From Desulfobacula sp. (GTDB lineage Bacteria; Desulfobacterota; Desulfobacteria; Desulfobacterales; Desulfobacteraceae): DNA of 10,278 nucleotides. The position numbers were made by a program, and so were the translations under genes. Within the stretch, counting starts at the first letter, position 1. Each line of letters opens with the position of its first letter. Positions 1-6,860 of the stretch are shown here, one piece after another. The DNA is taken from contig JABIYQ010000454.1 in assembly GCA_018702715.1 (NCBI GenBank), positions 1 through 10,278 of the forward strand. The letters run 5' to 3'. The notes beneath the pieces were generated by a model, which saw only the letters and a list, made by a program, of their open reading frames with translations, ran no database searches and was not told the origin of the DNA.

Positions 1-1344
1 AGGATCAAATCAGATTTAATGGAATCTACTTTTCCTGGTGCAAGTCTTTCCGGCTCATTTCATCTTGATAAAGCCAATACACCTTTGGTTAATATGCTTT
101 TAAAGGCTTCCAAAGGGAAAATATCAGCGCCTGAATTTAAGACTTATGCATCTGGTTTAAACCTTGAAATACCATTCCATTATCCAAATACCCAAAAAAA
201 CGTAACTGGTAATTATTCCATTTCGAAACTTTCATACGATAATCAATATAAATTCAGTACTTCAGGTAAAATACTCCAAACCGGTTTAAAAAAATTTCAG
301 ATCAGCGGGGGTGTAAATCTTTTGACAATATCTGATTTAAAAGTTCAATTCAAATCAATTGTCTGGTTTGAAAAAGGTCTGAATGCGTCACTGGATTTTA
401 ATACAAATCATGTTAGCCTAAATTTTACAGATATTGAAAATATAATTCCTCAAAAGCTTCAAACCGCAGATTTTGATATGATCGTTTTTGCCAAAGGCAA
501 AGCCCGGTTTTTAAATCATCATTTAAAAACTTCCATGAGTCTTAACATAAATGATGGAAAAATCTTCATGCCTGATACAAACTTCACTGCAACCGGTATT
601 AATGCAATCATAGAGCTTAATGACCTGCTTGCATTGGAAAGTTTTCCAGGGCAGACTTTAACCATTGATACAATTGAAGTCAATAAGATCAAAATTAAGA
701 ATGCAAAGATTCGATTCACAATTGAAGATGGCAAATCCCTGCTTATCGAAAATATTCGGTTCAACTGGTGTAACGGGCTTGTTTCAACTGAATCCATTAG
801 GTTCCCCCAAAAGAATAACTCCTATTTTTTAACCTTTTATTGCGATCGTTTGGAAATGACACAACTCTTAAAACAGATGGGTGCTTTCAACGCACAGGGA
901 AGCGGCACCTTGAACGGGCGGATTCCAGTGATTTATTCAGATGGTGATATTGCTTTTGACAATGGATTCTTATTTTCAACCCCAGGCTCCGGGGGTAAAG
1001 TGGTGATTGAAAACTCAGACAGGATAATTGCCGGCATTCCTCTGGATAATCCTCAATTTGCCCAGCTTGATCTGGCTCAGGAGGCATTAAAAGATTTTGA
1101 TTATCATTGGGCAAAACTTGTGTTTAATAGCTTTGAAGACACGCTTGATGTCAAAATGGAATTGAACGGGAAACCTTCAAAGGTGTTGCCCTTTGAGTAT
1201 AAAAAAGAGTTCGGGGGATTTGTTAGGGTAGATGCCTCAAGCCCTGGATCACAATTTGAAGGTATAAAACTGGATGTGAATTTAAAACTTCCCTTTAATG
1301 ATGTGATGAAATTTGGTAATAAGATCAAATCAATTTTAAATTAG
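1..1344 (+). CDS. ydbH: YdbH-like AsmA-type intermembrane phospholipid transport protein (C-terminal part)
   Basis: The reading frame is open from base 1, so the start lies upstream; 447 residues are visible and the stop is TAG at 1342-1344. The E. coli protein is roughly 880 residues, so about half is probably missing. The visible part is rich in beta-strand-like alternation with no membrane segment, as expected for the long groove of AsmA-like proteins. The stretch at about 895-1010 (GSGTLNG, then a P, an acidic turn and a DNGFL-like motif) resembles the YdbH C-terminal domain (PF11739). The strongest evidence is context: a YnbE-like lipoprotein and a YdbL-like protein follow in the same order as in E. 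coli. Known family role: with YnbE it bridges the inner and outer membranes and helps carry phospholipid to the outer membrane. The family call relies on pattern and synteny, not on an alignment. Confidence 0.8.
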   Translation, partial: RIKSDLMESTFPGASLSGSFHLDKANTPLVNMLLKASKGKISAPEFKTYASGLNLEIPFHYPNTQKNVTGNYSISKLSYDNQYKFSTSGKILQTGLKKFQISGGVNLLTISDLKVQFKSIVWFEKGLNASLDFNTNHVSLNFTDIENIIPQKLQTADFDMIVFAKGKARFLNHHLKTSMSLNINDGKIFMPDTNFTATGINAIIELNDLLALESFPGQTLTIDTIEVNKIKIKNAKIRFTIEDGKSLLIENIRFNWCNGLVSTESIRFPQKNNSYFLTFYCDRLEMTQLLKQMGAFNAQGSGTLNGRIPVIYSDGDIAFDNGFLFSTPGSGGKVVIENSDRIIAGIPLDNPQFAQLDLAQEALKDFDYHWAKLVFNSFEDTLDVKMELNGKPSKVLPFEYKKEFGGFVRVDASSPGSQFEGIKLDVNLKLPFNDVMKFGNKIKSILN

Positions 1345-1358
1345 AAAAAGGAGAGCAT

Positions 1359-1592
1359 ATGACCAGAAATTTATTTTTCATTGCATTGTTCCTTATCCTT
1401 TATATTTTGCAAGGTTGTCAGACAAGCCATGAAATCGAGGTTAAACCGGTTGAATCAACTCATCAAGTTGAAGTAAAGCCGATCAAAGTAGAGCCAATCC
1501 ACATAACCATTGATATAAATGTCAGGGTCGAAAAAGCTCTTGATGATTTTTTTGATGACCTTGAAGCTGCTGAAGACAAGTTAAAAGAGTAG
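1359..1592 (+). CDS. ynbE: YnbE-like small outer-membrane lipoprotein
   Basis: A 77-residue lipoprotein. A hydrophobic signal (residues about 4-17) ends in LQGC, with Cys20 as the predicted lipidated residue. Residue +2 is Gln, not Asp, which by the E. coli Lol rule favours the outer membrane. The mature part has two VEVKP/EIEVKP-type repeats, then an IHITIDINVRVEKALDDFF segment typical of the YnbE family (PF13617), and an acidic C terminus. In E. coli YnbE is the outer-membrane partner of YdbH and extends its beta-groove; the alternating beta-type sequence here fits that role. An AAGGAG ribosome binding site at 1348-1353 precedes the ATG, 14 bases after the ydbH stop, so the two are probably co-transcribed and translated together. 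The Gln before Gly-Cys is slightly off the usual lipobox. Confidence 0.85.
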   Translation: MTRNLFFIALFLILYILQGCQTSHEIEVKPVESTHQVEVKPIKVEPIHITIDINVRVEKALDDFFDDLEAAEDKLKE

Positions 1593-1596
1593 GAGG
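1591..1596 (+). promoter_or_regulatory. Ribosome binding site of ydbL overlapping ynbE stop
   Basis: A perfect AGGAGG overlaps the last two bases of the ynbE TAG stop and lies four bases before the ydbL ATG. This packing supports coupled translation of ynbE and ydbL and fixes the ydbL start. Confidence 0.7.
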
Positions 1597-1600
1597 ACAC

Positions 1601-1972
1601 ATGAATATCCATAAAATCTTTAAAATACATTTTTTCCTGATAATTTGTTTGATTTTTTCATCCCAGCTTGTTCTTGCAGCTGGAATCAAGGACAGAATAA
1701 AACAGCGCCTGCCGGTAATCGCTGATTTGAAAACAAAGGGAGTGATCGGTGAGGATAACAGAGGCTATCTTGGATTTGTAACCGGAGCAAGTGAGCAACA
1801 AAGTGTTATTGCTGCTGAGAATAAGGACAGAAAAATGATTTACAAACATTTTGCGAAACAGCAGAATACCACCATTGAATTTATTGAAGAAATTCAGGCC
1901 AACCGAAAAGCCAAAAAAGCAAAACCAGGAGAATTTATCCAAAGTCGGGACGGGTCCTGGCACAAAAAATAG
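1601..1972 (+). CDS. ydbL: YdbL-like periplasmic protein (DUF1318)
   Basis: A 123-residue secreted protein. A basic N terminus and a hydrophobic core (about residues 10-25) end in LVLAAG, a likely signal peptidase I site near residue 26-27. The mature part carries the family signatures in order: IKxRxPxIxxLKxKGxIGExxxGYLGFV (about 29-61), a charged helix with NxDRKxxYxxxAKQ (about 74-89), and the C-terminal AKPGEFIQxxDGxW (about 107-121), which closely matches E. coli YdbL. In E. coli YdbL modulates the YdbH-YnbE bridge; the same role is inferred here from gene order. The gene starts eight bases after ynbE. Its C-terminal part overlaps a spurious upstream extension of the next gene, which is rejected as a start. 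Confidence 0.85.
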   Translation: MNIHKIFKIHFFLIICLIFSSQLVLAAGIKDRIKQRLPVIADLKTKGVIGEDNRGYLGFVTGASEQQSVIAAENKDRKMIYKHFAKQQNTTIEFIEEIQANRKAKKAKPGEFIQSRDGSWHKK

Positions 1973-1982
1973 ATCTTACAGC

Positions 1983-4280
1983 ATGTTTTATTTGCACCTT
2001 TTCTCATCGCAAAAAATTGCAAAAAGTTTAGTAAGTAACAGCAAATTTCTTATGACAGGCTTGATCATAGCTTCGCTGATGTTGATTATGCCTGCATCTC
2101 AGGTTCGGATAGATCCCTCAGGGGTCACTTTTAATACCTCTGATACTGATGATTACAAGGATTATCTTGCCTTTGTTGAATCCTTTGGTACGGATGACTA
2201 TATCCTTTTAGCGGTCAAAAACGATCTTAATGTCACAGATTCCAAATTAAAAAAAAGAATCCATAGCGTTAATAAAGAATTGACATCAATAAACTCAGTT
2301 ATAAAAGTTATTGATCTTAGTACATTAGAATCGTCTGATATGGTCAAATTTATGGGCATGTCACATTTTTGGGATCCAAGAACCTTTGTTAAGTTATACA
2401 AGATCATTCCCAGTCTGAGCCGATTGATTTCCAAAGATATGAAAACCATTGCATTTATTGTCAAGATCGACAATGAAACACTCAATGGATTTCAGTTGGA
2501 AACACAGCTTGAGAAAATGAAACAAATCATTGGGAATACTTTTCCTGAATATCCCCACTGCTATGCCGCAGGGATACCGGTCCTGCGAGCTGCTTTTGAA
2601 CGCCACAACCTGATTTCTGCACTTGTTTTTGGTTCCCTTGGTCTTTTATTTGGAACCCTTCTTGCTTTTTATATTTTCAAAACCCTGTGGGCTGCCCTTT
2701 TGGTCATGTTGACAAGTTTGGGTTCTCTTTTATGGACCCTTGGAATCATGGGTATTTTTGACATTGCCTTGAATCTTGCCACAGGATTAAGTTTTGGATT
2801 TATCCTTGTTGTTTCCACAACAACTGTGTTTCATATTATCTCAAAAAATATTCAATTGTTAAAAAACAATTCAAAGGACATTGCGCTTATTAAAACCTTT
2901 GAAATTATTCTTCGCCCGTGTTTTCTTTGTGCGCTGACAACTTCGGCAGGTTTTCTTACCCTGACAATAAGTCCTGTAAAAATGGTTCAGCAGGCCGGAA
3001 TTATCATATCCATTGGTGTTATCCTGGCCTTTTTATTGACCCTGATTATAACATCCTTTAGCCTGCCCGGATTTTATATTTTTAATGGATCAATTGTTTT
3101 TAAAACAAAAAAAGATTTTATAGAAAAAATTGTAAAAAATTATGCAACCATAGGCTTTAAAAAGCCCGGTTTGTCAGTACTAACTGGGTTGTTGATTTTC
3201 ATTTTTCTGGCAATGGGAATACCTAAAATTAAAACGGTGAAGCATTTAACAAATCCCTTTATCAAAACCACACAGGAGGCTGAAGATCTTGCTTTTATCG
3301 AGCAGCATATCTCTTCTGCAACTTCGTTTTCAATTGTACTCACATCCCTAAAGAATAGCTTTGATACAAGAACGTTCTGGTATGATCTTTATAAATTTGA
3401 AAAAAAAATTAAGTCCATCAATGGTATTCAAACTATTGAATCACTAACCCCCCTTGTTTTCAGGCTGGCTCTTAAACTGTCCCCGATTGGAATAAAACCT
3501 GAAATTATTTTTCGCCAAGTTTTGTCCAAAAGTCATGAAAATGATATGACTCGTTCCTATTTAGACCCTGATCAAAAAAGAATCAGGATCATTGTTCATA
3601 TTCAAAATAAAACATCTGAACAAATTGAGGGCATCCTCAAACAAGTTGAAAATGAGGCAAAAAAAACCTTTGTTAATAAAGCAGGAGTTGAGATAACCGG
3701 ACAATTGATCCTGCTTCGATCTCAGACCTCGGATCTTGTATCATCCCAGATAAAAACGCTTTTCCTTGCTCTTTTTGTGATCACATTGCTAATGGTGATC
3801 CAGCTGAAATCATTTGTCCTTGGACTGTTGAGCCTCATTCCCAATCTGTTTCCCATTGTTACAATTTTTGGAATAATGGGTTGGTTTCAGATTCCTCTTG
3901 ACCCATTAACCATATTTGCAGCCGTGATTTCCTTTGGGTTGTCCGTGGATGATTCCATTCATTATTTAACCCAATTAAAAAGGGAAATATTTATTTCAAA
4001 ATATGGAAGCAATATTCAGGATTGTCTGACAAGTGCATTTGATATAACCTCACGTGCTCTTGTTTCCACAACGGCTGTTCTTTTCTTTTCCTCTCTTGGG
4101 CTTCTTTTCTCTTCTTTTACCCATGTTTTTTCTTTGGGAGTATTAATTGCCTCGGCATCCATCATTGCATTGATTGCCGATCTTGTTTTTATGCCGGCGC
4201 TTATTCTTAAGTTTAAACCCTTAAACGCTTTATTATCACTTAAAAGGAAGAACCCTGTTGCACTACCAAATAAAAAATGA
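1983..4280 (+). CDS. RND/MMPL-family exporter, 12 TM, asymmetric
   Basis: A 765-residue inner-membrane protein with the two-fold RND layout: TM1 (about 22-41), a periplasmic domain of about 160 residues, TM2-6, TM7, a second periplasmic domain, and TM8-12. It belongs with the predicted RND-superfamily exporters (MMPL, PF03176) that move lipids or other hydrophobic molecules with proton motive force. TM10 has the signature LSVDDSIH, with Asp656 and Asp657 as likely proton-relay residues. The matching TM4 stretch reads VSTTTVFH, with Thr in place of both acids. The ATG at 1983, ten bases after ydbL, is preferred because it leaves a short cytoplasmic tail before TM1. It has no good Shine-Dalgarno sequence; 2052 is an alternative, and 1851 would overlap ydbL by 122 bases. 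Position after ydbL suggests a role in the same envelope lipid pathway; the substrate cannot be read from sequence. Confidence 0.85.
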   Translation: MFYLHLFSSQKIAKSLVSNSKFLMTGLIIASLMLIMPASQVRIDPSGVTFNTSDTDDYKDYLAFVESFGTDDYILLAVKNDLNVTDSKLKKRIHSVNKELTSINSVIKVIDLSTLESSDMVKFMGMSHFWDPRTFVKLYKIIPSLSRLISKDMKTIAFIVKIDNETLNGFQLETQLEKMKQIIGNTFPEYPHCYAAGIPVLRAAFERHNLISALVFGSLGLLFGTLLAFYIFKTLWAALLVMLTSLGSLLWTLGIMGIFDIALNLATGLSFGFILVVSTTTVFHIISKNIQLLKNNSKDIALIKTFEIILRPCFLCALTTSAGFLTLTISPVKMVQQAGIIISIGVILAFLLTLIITSFSLPGFYIFNGSIVFKTKKDFIEKIVKNYATIGFKKPGLSVLTGLLIFIFLAMGIPKIKTVKHLTNPFIKTTQEAEDLAFIEQHISSATSFSIVLTSLKNSFDTRTFWYDLYKFEKKIKSINGIQTIESLTPLVFRLALKLSPIGIKPEIIFRQVLSKSHENDMTRSYLDPDQKRIRIIVHIQNKTSEQIEGILKQVENEAKKTFVNKAGVEITGQLILLRSQTSDLVSSQIKTLFLALFVITLLMVIQLKSFVLGLLSLIPNLFPIVTIFGIMGWFQIPLDPLTIFAAVISFGLSVDDSIHYLTQLKREIFISKYGSNIQDCLTSAFDITSRALVSTTAVLFFSSLGLLFSSFTHVFSLGVLIASASIIALIADLVFMPALILKFKPLNALLSLKRKNPVALPNKK
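4244..4250 (+). promoter_or_regulatory. Ribosome binding site supporting the TTG start at 4258
   Basis: AAGGAAG lies seven bases before TTG 4258, inside the end of the exporter gene. The next in-frame ATG (4294) has only A-rich sequence upstream and no Shine-Dalgarno match, so this site favours the TTG start and a 23-base gene overlap. Confidence 0.5.
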
Positions 4281-4815
4281 AATAACCAATGCCATGCTGC
4301 TTTTTGTTGATGATTTTTTAAATAGAAAAAATCTGTATCAATTTAATAGTTCCTGGAATATTGAATCTCCTTTGGAACGGGTCTGGAACGAGTTGATCAG
4401 TTATAAAAGATGGTCTGTCTGGTGTGATGGCTTGCAAAGTATTGAACCCCTTGATCAATTTGATCAACTTAAAAAAGGAAACCATATCAGGTCTGTCTGG
4501 AAAGGAACGCTTCCCTACACACTTACAATTGATGCGACTGTAAAGGATTTTATCCAATATTCGTTTTTATCTTTTACTGTAACCGGGGATCTTTTGGGTG
4601 AAGGTATCTGCCATTTTTTACAGTCCCAAAACAATACAACCATTCATTTTGTCTGGAATGTATCCCCAACCAAATTATGGATGAAGATGAGTTCTCCCTT
4701 TGCAAGACCGGTTTTCATAGAAAATCATGACCAGATAATGGATCAGGCCGTTACAGGGTTTGCAAAGATGATTAAAGTAAAATCGCTCTCCCTCATGGGG
4801 AGGGGCAATGAATAG
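4258..4815 (+). CDS. SRPBCC (START-like / polyketide cyclase) family protein
   Basis: A 185-residue protein without a signal peptide, probably cytoplasmic. The layout fits the SRPBCC helix-grip fold: an opening strand and helix at about 31-50 (NSSWNIESPLERVWNELISY), the W52/W55 pair typical of the loop after helix 1 (RWSVWCDG), a run of beta strands (about 62-140), and a long C-terminal helix (about 155-175) closing the pocket. Known members bind lipids, polyketides or other hydrophobic ligands, and some are enzymes; no catalytic residues can be named here. The TTG start is chosen because of a well-placed AAGGAAG and gives a 23-base overlap with the exporter gene; ATG 4294 would give 173 residues. 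The overlap points to co-translation with the exporter, so it may handle that exporter's cargo, but this is inference. Confidence 0.72.
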   Translation: MHYQIKNEITNAMLLFVDDFLNRKNLYQFNSSWNIESPLERVWNELISYKRWSVWCDGLQSIEPLDQFDQLKKGNHIRSVWKGTLPYTLTIDATVKDFIQYSFLSFTVTGDLLGEGICHFLQSQNNTTIHFVWNVSPTKLWMKMSSPFARPVFIENHDQIMDQAVTGFAKMIKVKSLSLMGRGNE

Positions 4816-4839
4816 AATCCGGGTTTTTGATTTTAGTTA

Positions 4840-4868
4840 TTGACATAATGGATTCGAAAAGATAAAGA
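4840..4868 (+). promoter_or_regulatory. Putative sigma-70 promoter of the nik operon
   Basis: A perfect TTGACA -35 box (4840-4845) is followed after 17 bases by TAAAGA (4863-4868), a weak -10 match. It sits 25 bases after the previous gene and would give a leader of about 125-130 bases. The -35 is convincing; the -10 is not, so regulation or a poor promoter is possible. I saw no GTGTTAC-type NikR inverted repeat around it. Confidence 0.4.
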
Positions 4869-4876
4869 AATGTAAA

Positions 4877-4894
4877 TTCAGACAGAAGTCTGAA
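4877..4894 (+). other. Perfect 7-bp inverted repeat in the nik leader
   Basis: TTCAGAC (4877-4883), loop AGAA, GTCTGAA (4888-4894) form a perfect hairpin just after the predicted transcription start. Part of its 3' arm, AGTCT (4887-4891), can instead pair with AGACT (4916-4920), a helix that would exclude this one. It may be an RNA element or a protein operator; the sequence does not decide. Confidence 0.5.
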
Positions 4895-4924
4895 ATAAAT
4901 GATTAAATTTTTAATAGACTATTT

Positions 4925-4985
4925 AAACCACGAAGGTTGCAATATCAGTAAAAGGATACTGATGCCTTGGTGGTTTTTTATTTTT
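4925..4985 (+). terminator. Intrinsic-terminator-like hairpin in the nikK leader (possible attenuator)
   Basis: The outer stem AAACCACGAAGG (4925-4936) pairs with CCTTGGTGGTTT (4965-4976) with one G-G mismatch. An inner perfect 7-bp stem ATCAGTA/TACTGAT (4944-4950 and 4957-4963) is capped by AAAGGA. A T-rich tract, T6-A-T5 from 4974 to 4985, follows at once. It ends 12 bases before the nikK ATG and directly before its GGGAG (4986-4990). If the promoter at 4840 is used, this lies inside the nik transcript and would act as an attenuator. Otherwise it could end the upstream exporter operon. Confidence 0.7.
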
Positions 4986-4997
4986 GGGAGATCTGAA

Positions 4998-5774
4998 ATG
5001 AAATATTTTAAACTTGCCTGTCTAATAATTTTGATGATCTGTTTTTCCTGGGGGGTGTCATTTGCACATTTTGGTATGGTTATCCCTTCTGATAACATGG
5101 TCATGCAGGAGGATTCTAGAAAAATTGATATTCAGATCTCTTTTTCCCATCCTTTTGAAATGATTGGGATGCCCCTTGCCAAACCAAAAGAATTTTTTGT
5201 TATTAAAAATGGTAAAAAACAGAATTTGAATTCAAGGCTTCAAAAAATAAAAGTGATGGATCAAGAAGCCTGGAAGGCTGAGTATATAATAAAAAGACCC
5301 GGCATTTATGCGTTTGTTATGGAACCTTTGCCATACTGGGAGCCTTCGGAAGATTGTTTTATTATTCATTATACAAAAACAATTGTGGCAGCATTTGGTG
5401 ATGATGAAGGCTGGGGTAAAGAACTGGGTTTGAAAACAGAAATTGTTCCTATATCCAGACCCTTTGGCCTTTATTCTGCAAACGTGTTCCAGGGAATTGT
5501 AAAACTTGAAGGTAAAGCCGTACCCTTTGCAGAAGTAGAAGTGGAATATTTTAATTCTGATAAAAAAGTCCAAACACCGTCTGACTATATGATAACTCAA
5601 ACCATAAAGGCGGATGTGAATGGTTTGTTTACCTATGGAGTCCCTGCTGCTGGATGGTGGGGATTTGCAGCTTTAAATACATCAGATAAAAAAATGATAT
5701 ACAATAATGAAGAAAAGGATGTAGAATTAGGCGCAGTTTTATGGGTTAAATTTGAGGATTGGCTGGAGAAATAG
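4998..5774 (+). CDS. nikK: NikK-like secreted component of ECF nickel transporter (DUF4198)
   Basis: A 258-residue exported protein. The signal peptide runs to VSFA (residues 20-23), so the predicted mature protein begins with His24 (HFGMVIP), a feature likely to matter for metal binding. The remaining sequence is the beta-rich DUF4198 type: HPFEMIGM (about 50-57), a conserved W/P-rich stretch WEPSEDCFIIHYTKT (about 115-130), and a C-terminal Ig-like region with GWWGFAAL. No membrane anchor is seen at the C terminus. In nickel ECF systems NikK accompanies NikM and NikL in place of NikN; the exact role is thought to be metal capture or delivery outside the membrane. The ATG at 4998 has GGGAG seven bases upstream and puts the signal peptide at the N terminus. 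An in-frame ATG at 4899 would add 33 residues encoded by the terminator hairpin, with no ribosome binding site, and is not favoured. Confidence 0.82.
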   Translation: MKYFKLACLIILMICFSWGVSFAHFGMVIPSDNMVMQEDSRKIDIQISFSHPFEMIGMPLAKPKEFFVIKNGKKQNLNSRLQKIKVMDQEAWKAEYIIKRPGIYAFVMEPLPYWEPSEDCFIIHYTKTIVAAFGDDEGWGKELGLKTEIVPISRPFGLYSANVFQGIVKLEGKAVPFAEVEVEYFNSDKKVQTPSDYMITQTIKADVNGLFTYGVPAAGWWGFAALNTSDKKMIYNNEEKDVELGAVLWVKFEDWLEK

Positions 5775-5775
5775 C

Positions 5776-6381
5776 ATGCATATATCAGAAGGTGTTCTAT
5801 CAGGCCCTGTGCTTGCCACAGGAGCAGTATTTGCGCTTGCCGGAACATACATCGGGCTTAAAAAGATTGATTATGACCGCATTGTTCATGTGGCAATCCT
5901 GGCCTCGGCTTTTTTTGTGGCATCATTGATCCATGTAAACATTGGGCCTGCCAGTGTTCATCTTATTTTAAACGGTATTGTAGGGTTATTGCTTGGTTTT
6001 GCAGCAATTCCGGCAATTTTGACGGCACTACTGCTCCAGGCAGTCTTTTTCCAATATGGAGGACTCACCACATTAGGTGTTAATGTTGTGGTAATGGCTG
6101 TCCCGGCAGTTTTGGCTCATTACCTTTTTTTACCATTGCTGGGTAAATCATCAACACTTACTTTTACTGCCGGATTTTTGGCCGGTCTGTTTTCCATATT
6201 GTTTTCTTCCATTTTATTGGGGTTGGCCCTGTGGTTCACCAACCAGAATTTTTTTGAAACCAGCCTTGCCATCATTACAGCGTACATACCTGTAATGCTA
6301 ATTGAGGGGATTGTGACAGGCTTTTGCGTAGCTTTTCTTTTAAAAGTGTATCCGGAAATTATTCCGGTAAAGAAAAAATGA
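5776..6381 (+). CDS. nikM: NikM/CbiM-type S component, nickel permease
   Basis: A 201-residue integral membrane protein with about six hydrophobic helices. It begins MHISEGVLSG, the CbiM/NikM hallmark in which the free N terminus and His2 form the metal site. The second conserved block IGPASVHLILNG carries His62 (with His53 just before it), also expected near the metal. The start is fixed at 5776 because the family requires Met-His at positions 1-2; the longer frame from 5752 would destroy the site. It begins one base after the nikK stop. The family transports Ni or Co. The NikK and NikL neighbours, and the absence of CbiN, favour nickel. The NikQ T component and NikO ATPase follow in the same operon. 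Confidence 0.93.
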   Translation: MHISEGVLSGPVLATGAVFALAGTYIGLKKIDYDRIVHVAILASAFFVASLIHVNIGPASVHLILNGIVGLLLGFAAIPAILTALLLQAVFFQYGGLTTLGVNVVVMAVPAVLAHYLFLPLLGKSSTLTFTAGFLAGLFSILFSSILLGLALWFTNQNFFETSLAIITAYIPVMLIEGIVTGFCVAFLLKVYPEIIPVKKK

Positions 6382-6860
6382 AAATAGAAAAAATACTTTT
6401 TGTTTGCCTCGTTCTTGTTTTGGTTCCCTTAAATATAGCCTTTGCCCACAAGGTGATCATTTTTGCGTGGGTGGAAGATGGCATGATTTATTCACAAAGC
6501 AGCTTTGGATCAAAACGAAAAGCTAAGAATTGTGCCATAAAGGTAGAAAATGAAAAAGGGTTTATTATCCATAAAGGACTGACAGACCAGGAGGGAAACC
6601 ATTCATTTAAAATCCCAAAAAATATTGATTCTGATCTTGTTTTAACACTTGTGGCAGGGACAGGTCACCAGGCCCAATGGAAAATATCAATAGATGAGAT
6701 TGTTGCAAAATCATCTGACAAAGACATTCCAACAATAATGGGGAAAAAAGAGAATCTGGAAAAAAGTCCTTCTATCTTGAAAATACTAACAGGCATTGCC
6801 ATGATTTTTATTCTGGCCATGGCTGCAAAGTTTTTTAAAAAGGGAAAAACCCTGAAATGA
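6378..6860 (+). CDS. nikL: NikL-like auxiliary component of ECF nickel transporter
   Basis: A 160-residue protein whose ATG overlaps the nikM stop (ATGA), so translation is probably coupled. A signal peptide ends at AFA (residues 21-23), giving a predicted mature N terminus of His24-Lys. A small beta-sandwich-like domain follows (about 24-115) with GLTDQEGNHSFKIP and LVAGTGHQAQW motifs, the latter a carboxypeptidase-regulatory-like pattern common in NikL. A linker and one C-terminal membrane helix (about 133-150) end in a basic tail, so the domain faces the periplasm and is anchored by its C terminus. Known context: NikL appears with NikK in nickel ECF operons and replaces NikN. Its biochemical role is not well fixed; metal handling near NikM is inferred. 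Confidence 0.82.
   Translation: MKIEKILFVCLVLVLVPLNIAFAHKVIIFAWVEDGMIYSQSSFGSKRKAKNCAIKVENEKGFIIHKGLTDQEGNHSFKIPKNIDSDLVLTLVAGTGHQAQWKISIDEIVAKSSDKDIPTIMGKKENLEKSPSILKILTGIAMIFILAMAAKFFKKGKTLK

Noticed and set aside
1851..1982. An ATG at 1851 that would extend the MMPL exporter by 44 residues
   Set aside because: It would overlap ydbL by 122 bases, and the added residues are polar, with no ribosome binding site. The overlapped ydbL end encodes its conserved C-terminal motif.
4788..4805. CCCTC/GAGGG hairpin near the end of the SRPBCC gene as a terminator
   Set aside because: The stem is only five pairs and no T tract follows directly; the first T run is about 20 bases further on.
4815..4855. 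GAATCC (4815-4820) and GGATTC (4850-4855) inverted pair around the -35 box as a NikR-type operator
   Set aside because: Arms of six bases with a spacer of 29 do not fit the known NikR spacing or motif, and such pairs are expected by chance.
4870..4997. A NiCo or cobalamin riboswitch
   Set aside because: I could not find the conserved G-rich junction blocks of the NiCo type or a B12-box-like sequence. The structure is kept only as an unnamed candidate leader.
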